A stretch of 64,000 nucleotides of DNA from Vulcanimicrobium winogradskyi (GTDB lineage Bacteria; Vulcanimicrobiota; Vulcanimicrobiia; Vulcanimicrobiales; Vulcanimicrobiaceae). The stretch spans positions 1,674,001 through 1,738,000 of the forward strand of contig PLDA01000002.1 in NCBI GenBank assembly GCA_003134965.1, read 5' to 3'. The notes below the pieces were generated by a model. It saw nothing but the letters and a program-made list of their open reading frames with translations, was not told the origin of the DNA and did not search any database. Made by a program: the position numbers and the translations under genes. Position 1 is the stretch's first letter, and each line of letters opens with the position of its first letter. Shown piece by piece: positions 14,217-23,532 of the stretch.

Positions 14217-14999
14217 GGCGCCCGGATCCGCTGGACGGGCGCCATCGTCCGGTTTGCGGAGGAAAGGCGTGAGGAGGTCGATCGGGATCGGAAGGACCAC
14301 CGTCGAGTTGTGCTCCGTCGCGACCTCGGTGAGCGCTTGGATGAAGCGGAGCTGGAGTGCCACCGGCTGCTTCGAGATCATCTCGGCTGCGAGCACCAAT
14401 TTCGTCGCAGCTTGGTACTCGCCTTCGGCATTGATGACCTTTGCGCGGCGCTCCCGTTCGACCTCGGCCTGCCTCGCCATCGCGCGCTTCATCGATTCCG
14501 GCAACACGACGTCGCGGACTTCGACCAGCGTGATCTTGATGCCCCAAGGCTCGGAGTGTTCGTCCATCACGCTCTGAAGCTGTTGGTTGATGCGGTCGCG
14601 CTGGCTGAGCAGCTCGTCGAACTCGTGCTGTCCGATGACGCTGCGCAGGGTCGTTTGGGCGAGCAAGAACGTCGCCTTGGAATAGTGCTCGACTTTCACA
14701 ACCGCGTCTTCCGGATTGACGACGCGGAAGTACATGACGGCATCGACGGTCACCGAAACGTTATCGCGCGTCATCATCTCTTGGCGGGGAACGTCCAGCG
14801 TGACGACGCGGAGGTCGATCCTGATCATGCGATCGACGATCGGAATCAGGAAGATGACGCCGGGACCCTTGGCGCGCAGCAGCCGGCCGAGACGGAAGAT
14901 CACGCCTCGCTCGTACTCGCGCAGTACCTTCACCGTCGCGGAGAGCAGCGCCAGCAACACGATGACGCCCACGATCGGAACCAGAATCGCCGTAGTCAT
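14208..14999 (-). CDS. Slipin/stomatin-like SPFH protein
   Basis: 263 residues. A single N-terminal membrane helix (about 4-24) is followed by the SPFH/band 7 domain: REYERGVIFRLGR, KGPGVIFLIPIVD, LDVPRQEMMTRDNVSVTVDA and the helical VERERRAKVINAEGEYQA. These proteins form ring-like oligomers that organise membrane microdomains. The start overlaps the NfeD stop by four bases. Slipin plus NfeD is a known functional pair in which the protease domain of NfeD cleaves the slipin C-terminus. The last 20 residues are Pro/Asp/Ala-rich. Confidence 0.93.
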   Translation of the reverse strand: MTTAILVPIVGVIVLLALLSATVKVLREYERGVIFRLGRLLRAKGPGVIFLIPIVDRMIRIDLRVVTLDVPRQEMMTRDNVSVTVDAVMYFRVVNPEDAVVKVEHYSKATFLLAQTTLRSVIGQHEFDELLSQRDRINQQLQSVMDEHSEPWGIKITLVEVRDVVLPESMKRAMARQAEVERERRAKVINAEGEYQAATKLVLAAEMISKQPVALQLRFIQALTEVATEHNSTVVLPIPIDLLTPFLRKPDDGARPADPGALA

Positions 15000-16375
15000 T
15001 CCATCTTCTCCTTCGTAGCCACTTGTGCGACAGCGCGCACGGTCAGGCGTAGTCCGGTGCTCCCGACCACACGAACGGGCGTGCCGGCCGGGATGACGCC
15101 GTTCGCCGCCTCAGCTTTCCACAGTTCGCCCACAACGAACACGCTGCCGCTCGGCGCAAGTTCGCTGCGTGCGACGCCCACCGCGTCGATCAACCCTTCG
15201 CGCCCCGTTTGGACCTTGCGGGCTTGGGCGCGCAGTCCGGCGCCGACCGCGACCATGAAGAAGGCCGCGGTCAGTACGGCGACGGTGATGATGAGGGTGA
15301 GCGAGATGCGCATGAACGGCGCGTTCTCACCGGTGAGGAGCAGCGAACCGAAGACGAACGATGCGATTCCGCCGGCGGTGAGGACGCCGTGACTGGGCAC
15401 CTTGATATCGGCGATGAACAAGATCAACGCGAACCCGATCAGCAGCAGCCCGGCGACGTTCACCGTGACCACCGCGAACGAGGCGAACGCGAGGATGAGC
15501 GCGAGGCCGCCGATAACTCCGGGGAAGACCGAGCCGGGGTTGCTCAACTCGAAGATGATCCCGTAGAGCGCGATCGTCATGAGGATGAAGCCGACGTTCG
15601 GGTCGCCGAGCAGGAGCAGAAATTGCTCCGTCGCGTCCATCGGGATCTCGACGACGCTCGCGCTACGCGTCTGGAGACGTCGAGCACCCGTGGCGGTGCG
15701 AACGTTCCGGCCGTCGATCTTGGCGAGCAGCTCGCGCGGGCTCGCCGCGATGAGGTCGATGACGTGCAGGCGCAGCGCCTGCTCTTCGGTGATCGAGACG
15801 CTCTGCCGCACCGCCTGTTCAGCCCAGGCGGCGTTACGGCCGCGCTGCGCGGCGAATCCCCGAATCTCCGCGGCGGTGTCGTTGGTGAGCTTGGTCATCT
15901 CGGTCTTGTCGGCACCGCCGCCGCCGACCCCGAGCGCGACGGGGTGCGCAGCCCCGAGGTGCGTCGTCGGCGCCATCGCGGCGATGTTGGCTGCGTAGGT
16001 GACGAAAACGCCGGCCGACGCGGCGCGCCCGCCGCTCGGATAGACGTACACCACGACCGGTACCGGCGAGTTGAGAATCGCCTTCGTGATGTCGTCCATC
16101 GACTTCAGCAACCCGCCCGGCGTGTCGAGCTCGATGACGAGCGCTTGCGCGTTGCGACGTTTCGCATCGTCGAGACCGCGCAGCACGTAGCGGGCGGTCG
16201 CGGGCCCGATGATGCCGTCGACTCGGACGACGTCAACCGCCGCCGCGATCCGCTGCGCGACGGCGGTCGCCGCCGGCGCGGCGATACCAGGCGCCATCCG
16301 GGCGACGAACGCCGGCGGGATGACGATTGCGACGAGAGCGAGCGCGACAAGGCGGATGCGCGACACCATGGCCAT
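14996..16375 (-). CDS. NfeD family membrane serine protease (ClpP-class, long form)
   Basis: 459 residues. Signal peptide (about 1-40), then a ClpP/SppA-like protease domain: VIELDTPGG at about 80-88, the nucleophile in GRAASAGVF (Ser about 120) and the catalytic Lys in TEMTKLTND (about 162). Four or more membrane helices lie at about 255-380, and a C-terminal OB-fold NfeD domain begins near residue 388 (GREGLIDAVGVA). This is the full-length NfeD1b type, which works with slipin. It is co-transcribed with the slipin gene (4-base overlap). Confidence 0.93.
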   Translation of the reverse strand: MAMVSRIRLVALALVAIVIPPAFVARMAPGIAAPAATAVAQRIAAAVDVVRVDGIIGPATARYVLRGLDDAKRRNAQALVIELDTPGGLLKSMDDITKAILNSPVPVVVYVYPSGGRAASAGVFVTYAANIAAMAPTTHLGAAHPVALGVGGGGADKTEMTKLTNDTAAEIRGFAAQRGRNAAWAEQAVRQSVSITEEQALRLHVIDLIAASPRELLAKIDGRNVRTATGARRLQTRSASVVEIPMDATEQFLLLLGDPNVGFILMTIALYGIIFELSNPGSVFPGVIGGLALILAFASFAVVTVNVAGLLLIGFALILFIADIKVPSHGVLTAGGIASFVFGSLLLTGENAPFMRISLTLIITVAVLTAAFFMVAVGAGLRAQARKVQTGREGLIDAVGVARSELAPSGSVFVVGELWKAEAANGVIPAGTPVRVVGSTGLRLTVRAVAQVATKEKME

Positions 16376-16520
16376 GGCCTTTCAGGTATCTACAGAGACC
16401 ACACGCTTACTTGGCCCGGCCCGCCTCGGAGCCGGTACTACTGATTATGCATCCAAGACGTGCGCGACGCCATCGTTCGCCGCACGGGGCCGGAACCGGC
16501 CTCCCGGGCGAGCCGAAATC

Positions 16521-18923
16521 CTACTTCCCATGTTGGAGTGCGATGTAGAGTGCGGCGAACGGCACCGCGTTCTCACCCGAACGCGGCTTCGAGGGCGGCA
16601 TTCCGAACAGCGTCCACGTGCGCTCGACGAACGTCGTCGCGGAACCGAACACCGGGCACTGATTCGGCGCGAACGCCAGGAGCTGCCAGTCGGCGGCCTT
16701 TCCGAACGGTGAGACCTCGGCGAGTGCTTTCGTATACGAACAGGCGGCACGCGGGATCTCCGTGCCGGGGGCGGTCCCGGGCCGGTCATCATAGTGATAC
16801 ACGTGCAGGACCTCGGTGCGCGTCCTCGTGCACTTCGCGCTCGTGCAATCGTAGACTTCGTTTCCGATGACCCCGTACGCCCCGCCGACGATCGTCCCCG
16901 GCGGCAACGACTTCGTCAGCTTGGGCATCAAGGAGCGCGCACGGAACGTGGGATCGGTCGCATAGTCGGGCACCCGGCCCTTCGCCGCGAGTGCGTGCGG
17001 CATCATCCGCGCCATCGCCATCTGCTTCGCGAGCTGCGGCGGCAGCCATGTGCGCGCGGACAACCGAACGCTCGTCGCGGTGGCGACGGCGTCGAAACCC
17101 AGCGAGTAGATCGTGAACCGCCACTGCACGGAATTGGTCGGCACGAACACGTGTCCGTCGGCGACCGTCGGTCCCGCGAAGTGCGGCACGGCGCCGATCG
17201 GATCGTGCCACAGCAGCTTCAGCGAGCGGGCATCGAACGCGTAGAGGCTGTCGGAGCTGAGCAGATCGTACGCTCGCAGGATCGCCCAGACGATCCCCGA
17301 GCTCTGGGAGCGTCCGTTTGCCGAGACCGCCAGCATCCCGCCCGGCATCGCGTTGAGGCAGAGCAGCTTGTCGCACGGCGCGGCGAGGATCGCGGTCTCG
17401 CGCGCGACCCACGGGTGCTGAACCGGCTCGCGGAAGATGAAGCGGCCGCGATCGATGTCGAACGCGTACTTCTTGAGGTAGTCTTTCTCGGCCCATTCGT
17501 ACACGTATCCCGTGTGGTCGGAGGTGCGCCAGAACGTCGGCGAGCCGTGCAGATGGGGCCCCTGATTCCACGTTTGATATCGCAGGTGACCGGTCGGATC
17601 AGGCGCGCGGTGGTCGATCCCCGCGACGATGCTTTGCACGTACGCGAGCTGGTCGTCGACGACGTAGAAGATCCCCGTCTTTCCGCCCGCGACGACGCGC
17701 TTCGCGCCGTCGACGATCATCGGCCCGGCGGAGCCCAGGTCGACGTCGTACGTTTCGTCCTGGTCGCGCTCGTGCGGCGGCGCGTACGACCCCGTCACGC
17801 CGAACGCGTCCGCGCTCGTCCCCGGTCCGGTACTGTGGAGCTTGACGATGCTGTCGCCGTACGAGCCCGACGCGGTATCGTAGTGTCCGTTGCCGATCAT
17901 CGCGTAGACGTTGCCGTCGCGGTCGGCGGCGGGCCCGGCCCCGCCCTGCCAGATTCCGCCGCCTTCGCCGACGCACGCCATCGCGAACACGTTCGGCACC
18001 AGCCAGTCGGACCGCCACCACTCGAGCCGGCCGCCGACGGGCTGATAGCACACGAAGCCGGCGGAGACCGGAACGGGACTCGGATGCGTAGCGGGTTCCC
18101 AGTGCCAAGCGTACGGTTCGGTGTTGAACGCGCCCGCATAGCTCAGATTCGCCGCGTCGTAGCGCACCATCCAACCATAGTACTGCGAGACGTTTTCATT
18201 CTGACGGGCGCTGAACGACGCGTACAGATAGCCGTGGTCGAGCAGTAGCGACGCGGTGTCGCTCTCGTTCCTCGGCACGAAGGTCATCGTTCGACCGTCC
18301 GTGCGCTTCATCGAACCTTGCACCTCGACGGGTCCGGCCAGGGTCTTGCCGGTCGCGAGATCGAGCTTGACCAGATAGTAGTGAACGTCGAGCGTCTCCA
18401 GCATCTTGAGCTCGTCGGCGATGCCGGCCGAGCTCCACGGAAACTGGTTCGCCGTACTGTACAGGACGTCGATCGTGCCTTTGCCGTCGGCGAACTCGAG
18501 CACCGGCGTCGCGTTGATCCCGCGCGCGAGCGCCGGCGGCGACGCGCCGGGGTCGGCGAACGTCCGCCTCCAAAGCATACCGTTCTGCAGCCCGGTGGAC
18601 CGGTCGTCCGCGTCGAACGCGTACACGGAGTTCGCGCTCGTCGTCACGTAGGCGACGTTGCGCTCTCGTCCCCCGGACGATACGCCGTGCGCGTACAAGA
18701 TCTGTGTGTTCATGGCGCCGTCGACGGCGCGATCGACGCGCCGCAGGCCCAGCTGCGTCACCGTGGCCGGCGTGAGCACCGTCTCCGCGAGGTTCGCTCC
18801 GGTGCGGAAGTTGTCGTTGTGCTGCGTCGGCACGACGACGCCGGCGCGCGCACCGCTGACCGTGCCGAGCAGCAGCGCAGCGGCGATGAGCGCAGCGGAG
18901 GCGCTCGACGGGACCCGATTCAT
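16521..18923 (-). CDS. Secreted PQQ-type beta-propeller-like protein
   Basis: 800 residues with signal peptide about 1-27 and start supported by GAGGAG six bases upstream. The body has repeated propeller-like blades (for example NVAYVTTSANSVYAFDA, SDSLYAFDARSLKLLW, DRDGNVYAMIGNG), as in PQQ-binding-like proteins and BamB relatives. No Cys-Cys disulfide ring or Ca-binding Asp typical of quinoprotein dehydrogenases is evident, so it is more likely structural or carbohydrate/polymer-binding. It starts 10 bases after the PHA depolymerase gene, so the two probably form an operon for an extracellular process. Confidence 0.75.
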   Translation of the reverse strand: MNRVPSSASAALIAAALLLGTVSGARAGVVVPTQHNDNFRTGANLAETVLTPATVTQLGLRRVDRAVDGAMNTQILYAHGVSSGGRERNVAYVTTSANSVYAFDADDRSTGLQNGMLWRRTFADPGASPPALARGINATPVLEFADGKGTIDVLYSTANQFPWSSAGIADELKMLETLDVHYYLVKLDLATGKTLAGPVEVQGSMKRTDGRTMTFVPRNESDTASLLLDHGYLYASFSARQNENVSQYYGWMVRYDAANLSYAGAFNTEPYAWHWEPATHPSPVPVSAGFVCYQPVGGRLEWWRSDWLVPNVFAMACVGEGGGIWQGGAGPAADRDGNVYAMIGNGHYDTASGSYGDSIVKLHSTGPGTSADAFGVTGSYAPPHERDQDETYDVDLGSAGPMIVDGAKRVVAGGKTGIFYVVDDQLAYVQSIVAGIDHRAPDPTGHLRYQTWNQGPHLHGSPTFWRTSDHTGYVYEWAEKDYLKKYAFDIDRGRFIFREPVQHPWVARETAILAAPCDKLLCLNAMPGGMLAVSANGRSQSSGIVWAILRAYDLLSSDSLYAFDARSLKLLWHDPIGAVPHFAGPTVADGHVFVPTNSVQWRFTIYSLGFDAVATATSVRLSARTWLPPQLAKQMAMARMMPHALAAKGRVPDYATDPTFRARSLMPKLTKSLPPGTIVGGAYGVIGNEVYDCTSAKCTRTRTEVLHVYHYDDRPGTAPGTEIPRAACSYTKALAEVSPFGKAADWQLLAFAPNQCPVFGSATTFVERTWTLFGMPPSKPRSGENAVPFAALYIALQHGK

Positions 18924-18933
18924 CGCTGCTCCT

Positions 18934-20313
18934 CTACGGGCACGTGCCGATGACGTAGTAGTTCGTCCCCGTCTTCTTGAGCGTGGTTTGGTAGAAGACG
19001 TTGTCGAGGCCCATGTTCTGGTTCGAGCCGTTGGCGAGCGCGTAGCCGAAGTTGTCGTGCGCGCGACCGGCTTGCACGTGATACCAGTTGGCCGTGGTGT
19101 AGCAGACCGGCGGCGGGGTCGGCGTGGCCGTCGGGGTGGGTGTCGGCGTGGGGGTCGGCGTCGGCGTGCCGTGGCCCGTCGGCGTCGGGGTCGGCGTGGG
19201 CCCGCCGGTCGGCGTCGGGCTGGGGGTTGGCGTCGGCGTGCCGGTCGAGCCGGACTGGATGCGGTCGACCATCTTCTTGATCGCCGCCATCTGCGGACCG
19301 GTCTTCAGCGCGTAGGTCGAGGTCTCGTAGCCCCACCAGTCCCAGCACCCGTTCGGGTTGTTCGGGGTGCTGCTCGAGACTTGGTACGGATAGAGCACCA
19401 GGATGTTGTTCGTGTCGGCGTACTTGTTGAGGCCGGCTTCGGCGATGAACTTCGTCCCGATGTTCGCTTGCGTCTGCACGCAGCCGTCGAGGGCGACGAT
19501 CAGCCGGCACTGCGTCCCGTTCGCGCAGTTCGCCGGCACGTACAGGTAGCCGTTGGTGTCGAGGTCGTTCGCGCCGCCGCCGTACGGCGTTTGGTCGAAG
19601 TTGATCAGCGTCCCGCCGAGCGTCCCGGTGTTGCGCGCGTTCACCGAGCCGTAGAAGTACGTCAGCCACGTGTTCTCGGAATCGTAGTTGCTGCAGTCGA
19701 TCATGTACGGGCTGGCCGTCGTCCCGCATGCAACCTCGCCGTCGAGCGATTCCCAGCCGTGTCCCGACGCGAACGTGTTGTCGTACTTGGTCGAGACGCC
19801 GTAGTGCTGGTACTCCGTGTTGAGGTCGTTCATCGTCTTCTGTTCGACGGTGAAGTCCATCGTGCCGGACCACAGGTATGCTTTTTGACCGCTGAGATTG
19901 CTCTTGGGATCGATGGTGCCGGCGCTCGACTGCGCGTCGAGGTAGCTCTCCGATGCGGAAAGCGAGCTGGAGGTCGCGTATTGGCAGACGATCTGCGCGG
20001 TCGTGAGGCTGTCCTGCGCGCAGTAATACGGTCCGCCGGCGTACACCGCCGCGTAGTGGAACGTACCGGAGAACGCGACCTGCAGCTGCACCGCCATGAA
20101 GCCGCCCGACGAGATCCCGGTGACGGCGGTCTTCGTCTTGTCGACGTTGTACGCACCGAGGCTCGACAGACTGCGGACGGCGCGTTGCGCCCCGTCCGCG
20201 GCAAATCCCGGGGCCGGTGTGGAGACCACCCCCGATCCCGCGCAGCCGGCCGCGACGGCCCCCAAGAGCACGGCGAGTGCAGCCGTCCGAACGACCGGCG
20301 TGGGCAGCGACAT
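18934..20313 (-). CDS. Extracellular short-chain-length PHA (PHB) depolymerase, type 2 catalytic domain
   Basis: ATG at 20313 (GGAGAAG upstream) gives 459 residues. The N-terminal signal ends in AAGC (Cys24), a possible lipobox. The alpha/beta-hydrolase domain carries the lipase box GISSGGF (Ser about 68) and many Cys, then CRLIVALDGC and CWDWWGYE. A Thr-Pro linker of more than 30 residues at about 355-400 joins a C-terminal domain CYTTANWYHVQAGRA ... NMGLDNVFY typical of PHB depolymerase/esterase tails. It should hydrolyse poly-3-hydroxybutyrate outside the cell. The linker is encoded by a low-complexity GTCGG-rich repeat (19106-19245). Confidence 0.88.
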   Translation of the reverse strand: MSLPTPVVRTAALAVLLGAVAAGCAGSGVVSTPAPGFAADGAQRAVRSLSSLGAYNVDKTKTAVTGISSGGFMAVQLQVAFSGTFHYAAVYAGGPYYCAQDSLTTAQIVCQYATSSSLSASESYLDAQSSAGTIDPKSNLSGQKAYLWSGTMDFTVEQKTMNDLNTEYQHYGVSTKYDNTFASGHGWESLDGEVACGTTASPYMIDCSNYDSENTWLTYFYGSVNARNTGTLGGTLINFDQTPYGGGANDLDTNGYLYVPANCANGTQCRLIVALDGCVQTQANIGTKFIAEAGLNKYADTNNILVLYPYQVSSSTPNNPNGCWDWWGYETSTYALKTGPQMAAIKKMVDRIQSGSTGTPTPTPSPTPTGGPTPTPTPTGHGTPTPTPTPTPTPTATPTPPPVCYTTANWYHVQAGRAHDNFGYALANGSNQNMGLDNVFYQTTLKKTGTNYYVIGTCP

Positions 20314-20404
20314 GAAAATCTTCTCCCCGGTGAAGCGAGCCCGTCTGAAGAAAATCTCCCTCGCGGGCGGGTTATCCTGCGCCCGCCCGGTATCACCCCA
20401 AGCC

Positions 20405-20824
20405 GTGAAGCTCGCGCCCGGACTCGACGTTCGCCCCTCGCCGATCACCGGCAAGGGGTGTTTCGCCACGAAACTCTTCCCGAAGTCGCGGAAGATCGCG
20501 GAGTACGCGGGCGAGCGCATCGCGCGCGCCGAAGTCGCTAGGCGCACACGTACGCGCCGCCTGCGCATCCTGCGCATCTGCTCCGTCGACTACTACTGGA
20601 GTCTCGACGGGTCACGCGGCGGCAACGGCACGCACTACGTCAACCACTCGTGCCGGCCGAACGCGTACATGCGAACCACGCGCGGACACATTCTCTTCAT
20701 GGCGCTGCGCGACATCCGGCCGGGCGAAGAGATCACCGTCGACTACGAGTTGACCCTGCACCCCAATACCAAACGCTGCCGCTGCAAAGCCCCGAACTGT
20801 CGCGGCACGATCAACAAGAGCTAG
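20405..20824 (+). CDS. SET-domain protein-lysine methyltransferase
   Basis: GTG at 20405 gives 139 residues that begin right at the SET fold; the frame is open further upstream (ATG at 20312, which would overlap the divergent depolymerase start). Motifs: GKGCFATKLFP (about 16-26), YVNHSCRPNAYM (about 78-89), the catalytic-site GEEITVDYEL (about 108-116), and a post-SET Cys cluster CRCKAPNC (Cys 125, 127, 132) for zinc. Methyl transfer from SAM to a lysine is expected; the target is unknown. It lies 10 bases upstream of the ketoacyl synthase gene on the same strand. Confidence 0.87.
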   Translation: MKLAPGLDVRPSPITGKGCFATKLFPKSRKIAEYAGERIARAEVARRTRTRRLRILRICSVDYYWSLDGSRGGNGTHYVNHSCRPNAYMRTTRGHILFMALRDIRPGEEITVDYELTLHPNTKRCRCKAPNCRGTINKS

Positions 20825-20834
20825 GTACCAAGTT

Positions 20835-21956
20835 ATGCACGACGTCTACATCAACGGATTCGGGGCATTCTTCCCCGGGCCGCCGGTCGGCAACGACGAG
20901 ATGGAGACGTACCTGGGCCGCATTGGCGGCAAACCTTCACGATATCGGCCCATCGTGCTGCGCAACAACAAGATCAAGACGCGCCACTATGCGCTCGACG
21001 AGAACGGAGTCGCGCAGCATTCAAATGCGAGCATGGCCGCCGCCGCGATCTCGGCGGCGGTCGACTCGTCCGAGCTGCTGCTCCGCGACGTAACGTACCT
21101 CGCCACTGCGACGACCCTGGGCGACGTCCTCCTCCCGGGCCTCGCATCGCAGGTGCACGCGGAGCTGGATCTGGGGCCGATCGAGATCGCGAGCTTTCAG
21201 AGCGTGTGCACGAGCTCGCTCATGGCGCTCAAATCGGCGTACGCGCAAATCCGCATCGGCGAGCACCGTGCGGCGACCGTCTCCGGCAGCGAGTTCGCCA
21301 GCCGCTATTTCCGGCCCGGCTTCTACGAGCATGCCGGTGACGGCGCGACCGCCGAACCCCCGTTCGAGGCGGAGTTCCTGCGGTTCACCCTCTCGGACGG
21401 CGCCGGCGCGGTGGTGCTCGAGCCGGCGCCGAACGCGCGGCATCGGTCGCTGAAGATCCACTGGATCGACATCCGGTCGTTCGCGGACCGGTTCTTGCCG
21501 AGCATGATCGCCGGCGGCGCGTACGACGGCGAGCGCTTGCGGTTCTGGGGCGACTACGGAAGTCCGGCGAGTGCGGCGCGCGCCGGCGCGCTGATGCTCA
21601 CCCAGGACATCGCTCGGATGCGCTCGATGCTGCCGGTGTGGGTGTCACACTTCGTGGAGCTGGTCGAGCGCGGCCGCATCGTGATCGACGAGATCGATCA
21701 CGTCTGCTGCCATTACTCCTCGCAGTCGTTGCGGGACGAGACCATGAAACTGCTCACCGCCGCCGGCGCGCTCATCCCGCCAGAGAAGTGGTTCAGTAAC
21801 CTGTCGACGCGCGGCAACGTCGGCGCCGCATCGATCTTCGTGCTGCTCGAGGAGCTGGTACGCGTGCGACCGCTGGAGAAGGGGCAGAAGATCTTGTGCA
21901 ACGTACCCGAGAGCGGTCGCGCTCTGAACGGCTTGATGCTCCTGGAGGTCGCATGA
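20835..21956 (+). CDS. 3-oxoacyl-ACP synthase III family protein (DarB/FabH-like)
   Basis: 373 residues, thiolase fold. The Cys-His-Asn triad is visible: SVCTSSL (Cys about 125), CCHYSSQ (His about 293) and STRGNVGAAS (Asn about 328). It is longer than FabH (about 320) and has an unusual N-terminus (INGFGAFFPGPPVGNDEMET), more like the KS III enzymes of secondary pathways such as dialkylresorcinol (DarB-type) synthesis. It would condense two acyl chains, making a beta-keto product. Its stop overlaps the next start (ATGA), tying it to a diiron oxidase. No acyl carrier protein is encoded next to it. Confidence 0.85.
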   Translation: MHDVYINGFGAFFPGPPVGNDEMETYLGRIGGKPSRYRPIVLRNNKIKTRHYALDENGVAQHSNASMAAAAISAAVDSSELLLRDVTYLATATTLGDVLLPGLASQVHAELDLGPIEIASFQSVCTSSLMALKSAYAQIRIGEHRAATVSGSEFASRYFRPGFYEHAGDGATAEPPFEAEFLRFTLSDGAGAVVLEPAPNARHRSLKIHWIDIRSFADRFLPSMIAGGAYDGERLRFWGDYGSPASAARAGALMLTQDIARMRSMLPVWVSHFVELVERGRIVIDEIDHVCCHYSSQSLRDETMKLLTAAGALIPPEKWFSNLSTRGNVGAASIFVLLEELVRVRPLEKGQKILCNVPESGRALNGLMLLEVA

Positions 21957-22639
21957 ACGGCACGGCTACGTCCCGGGCGGCGCAATCGGTCATGCGGCGC
22001 CTGCTCATGGTATGGGTCGACTTCGAGACCTCGCTCGACACCGCGCCGCTGATCGACAAGCTGCGGCGCGGGAAGTTCAGGCTCGACGACTACCGCACGC
22101 TCCTGCTCAACCACCGGCAGCAGGTGATCGAGGGATCGCGCTGGATCGCGCGGGCCGCGTCGAGCATCACCAACGAGTTCGCCGCCCAGCGCTCGGTTTT
22201 TCTCCAGCACGCGCTCACGGAACACCGGGACTACACGATGCTGGAGGCCGACTTCGTCTCGGTCGGCGGGGACCTCTCGCACATGCTCAGCTTCGAAAAA
22301 AACGTCGGGACCGAGGCACTGCACGCATTCATGTTCCAGCGGGCGACCGAGCCCAACCCGTTCGATCTGCTCGGGGCGATGTTCATCATCGAGGGCGTCG
22401 GCAACAAGAAGGCTGCGGTCTGGGGCCGGCTCATCGCGGAGCAGCTCGCGCTCGATGAACGCCAGGTCAGCTTTCTGCTGTACCATGGCGAAAACGACGC
22501 CGGGCATCTGGCAGGGTTCGAGGAAACGCTCGGCTCGGGCATCCTCGAACTGCCCGGGATGGCCGACCGCATCGTCAAGACGAGCGCCGTCGTCGCACGG
22601 CTCTACCGTCTGCAGCTCGAGGAGCTGACGCCGGCATGA
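21953..22639 (+). CDS. Haem-oxygenase-like diiron oxidase (iron-containing redox enzyme family)
   Basis: 228 residues, almost all helical, related to TENA/PqqC/UndA-type haem-oxygenase-like proteins. Candidate metal ligands follow the family spacing: Glu60 (NHRQQVIEGSRW), Glu90/His91 (LQHALTEHRDY), Glu147 (FIIEGVG), and His178, Asp182 and His185 (YHGENDAGHLAGF). Such enzymes use O2 and two irons for desaturation, decarboxylation or N-oxygenation. The ATG overlaps the stop of the ketoacyl synthase and its own stop overlaps the next ATG, so the three form one translational unit. The substrate is probably the synthase product (inference). Confidence 0.8.
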   Translation: MNGTATSRAAQSVMRRLLMVWVDFETSLDTAPLIDKLRRGKFRLDDYRTLLLNHRQQVIEGSRWIARAASSITNEFAAQRSVFLQHALTEHRDYTMLEADFVSVGGDLSHMLSFEKNVGTEALHAFMFQRATEPNPFDLLGAMFIIEGVGNKKAAVWGRLIAEQLALDERQVSFLLYHGENDAGHLAGFEETLGSGILELPGMADRIVKTSAVVARLYRLQLEELTPA

Positions 22640-23526
22640 CGCCGTACGACCTCGCCACGCACGACTACTCGAACCCCGATCCGTGGACGGCCCTCGCGCT
22701 CGATCACAGCACGTTGTTCGATCCGTCCGCCAAGGCGGCGCTGATGCGCAACAACCGAACGTGGTCGCGGCGGTTTCTGCTGCCGGGCGTTCGGGTCGTC
22801 GCGCGTTTGGCCGTCGCGCTGACGCAGGTCGTGCGGATCTTCGTTCCGCACTGGTTCGCTGCGCCCAAGCTGCTGCACCGATCGATCGCCTGGGGCATGG
22901 CAACCTTCGTGAACCCCGATGCCAATTACCTCATCCTGCGGCACTTCAGCATCGGAACGCAGATGCTGCGCTTCCTGAGCGACAATATCGGCGGCCTCGA
23001 GATGAAGTCGGTTCCGCTCCAGCCGCGGACGATCGACGCGCTCGTCGACAACGTGTTCGTCCAGCACGATCTCAACATCTACAACTTCATCATCCAGGTG
23101 AACGCGCAGCTCAACGCGCAGGGCCGCGCGATCGCTGCGCGGCCGCGCAGTGAGATGGACTTCAGTGCGATCGAGGACTTCGATTCGACGCTCGGCGCGA
23201 TGCCGTGCCGCTGGCACAACATCCTGGACATCCAAAGCGCTATCGAGCTCTACACGCCGCTCTACAGCCTGCTGCTGACGCGCGCGGATTTCAACCGCGC
23301 GAGCGATTCGCTCCAGCTCGACGAGACGATCGCGATCTACGTCTCGCGCATCTTCGGCAACATCGCGCCGCTCGGGCTGGTGAACAACCGGCACCCGGTG
23401 GTGCCGTTCTCGACGGTCCAAGCCGGGTTCCGGCTGATGTTGCACGGCATCGATGCCGAGCAGCTCTACGGCTTCGTCAAGACCATGCGCGACGCGCCTG
23501 AAACGGTCGGGCTGGGAATGTCCTAG
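22636..23526 (+). CDS. Conserved unknown protein of the KS III/diiron oxidase cassette
   Basis: 296 residues with no signal peptide. One hydrophobic, possibly amphipathic stretch lies at about 48-75 (GVRVVARLAVALTQVVRIF). Conserved-looking segments include DYSNPDPWTALALDHS, NPDANYLILRHFSIG and DNVFVQHDLNIYNFI, with His and Asp placed as if for metal or membrane-lipid contact. I believe it belongs to a DUF family (possibly DUF6999) seen with the same partners, but I cannot confirm this. Translationally coupled to the diiron oxidase (ATGA). Probably a third enzyme or a membrane-associated partner of the pathway. Confidence 0.7.
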   Translation: MTPYDLATHDYSNPDPWTALALDHSTLFDPSAKAALMRNNRTWSRRFLLPGVRVVARLAVALTQVVRIFVPHWFAAPKLLHRSIAWGMATFVNPDANYLILRHFSIGTQMLRFLSDNIGGLEMKSVPLQPRTIDALVDNVFVQHDLNIYNFIIQVNAQLNAQGRAIAARPRSEMDFSAIEDFDSTLGAMPCRWHNILDIQSAIELYTPLYSLLLTRADFNRASDSLQLDETIAIYVSRIFGNIAPLGLVNNRHPVVPFSTVQAGFRLMLHGIDAEQLYGFVKTMRDAPETVGLGMS

Positions 23527-23532
23527 AGCGGC

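Noticed and set aside
19106..19245. GTCGG-rich repeat as a possible regulatory array
   Set aside because: Fully explained by the Thr-Pro linker of the depolymerase.
18658..20541. 627-codon plus-strand frame opposite the PHB depolymerase
   Set aside because: Extremely Arg/Val-rich with no domain; the depolymerase on the other strand has signal peptide, lipase box and conserved tail.
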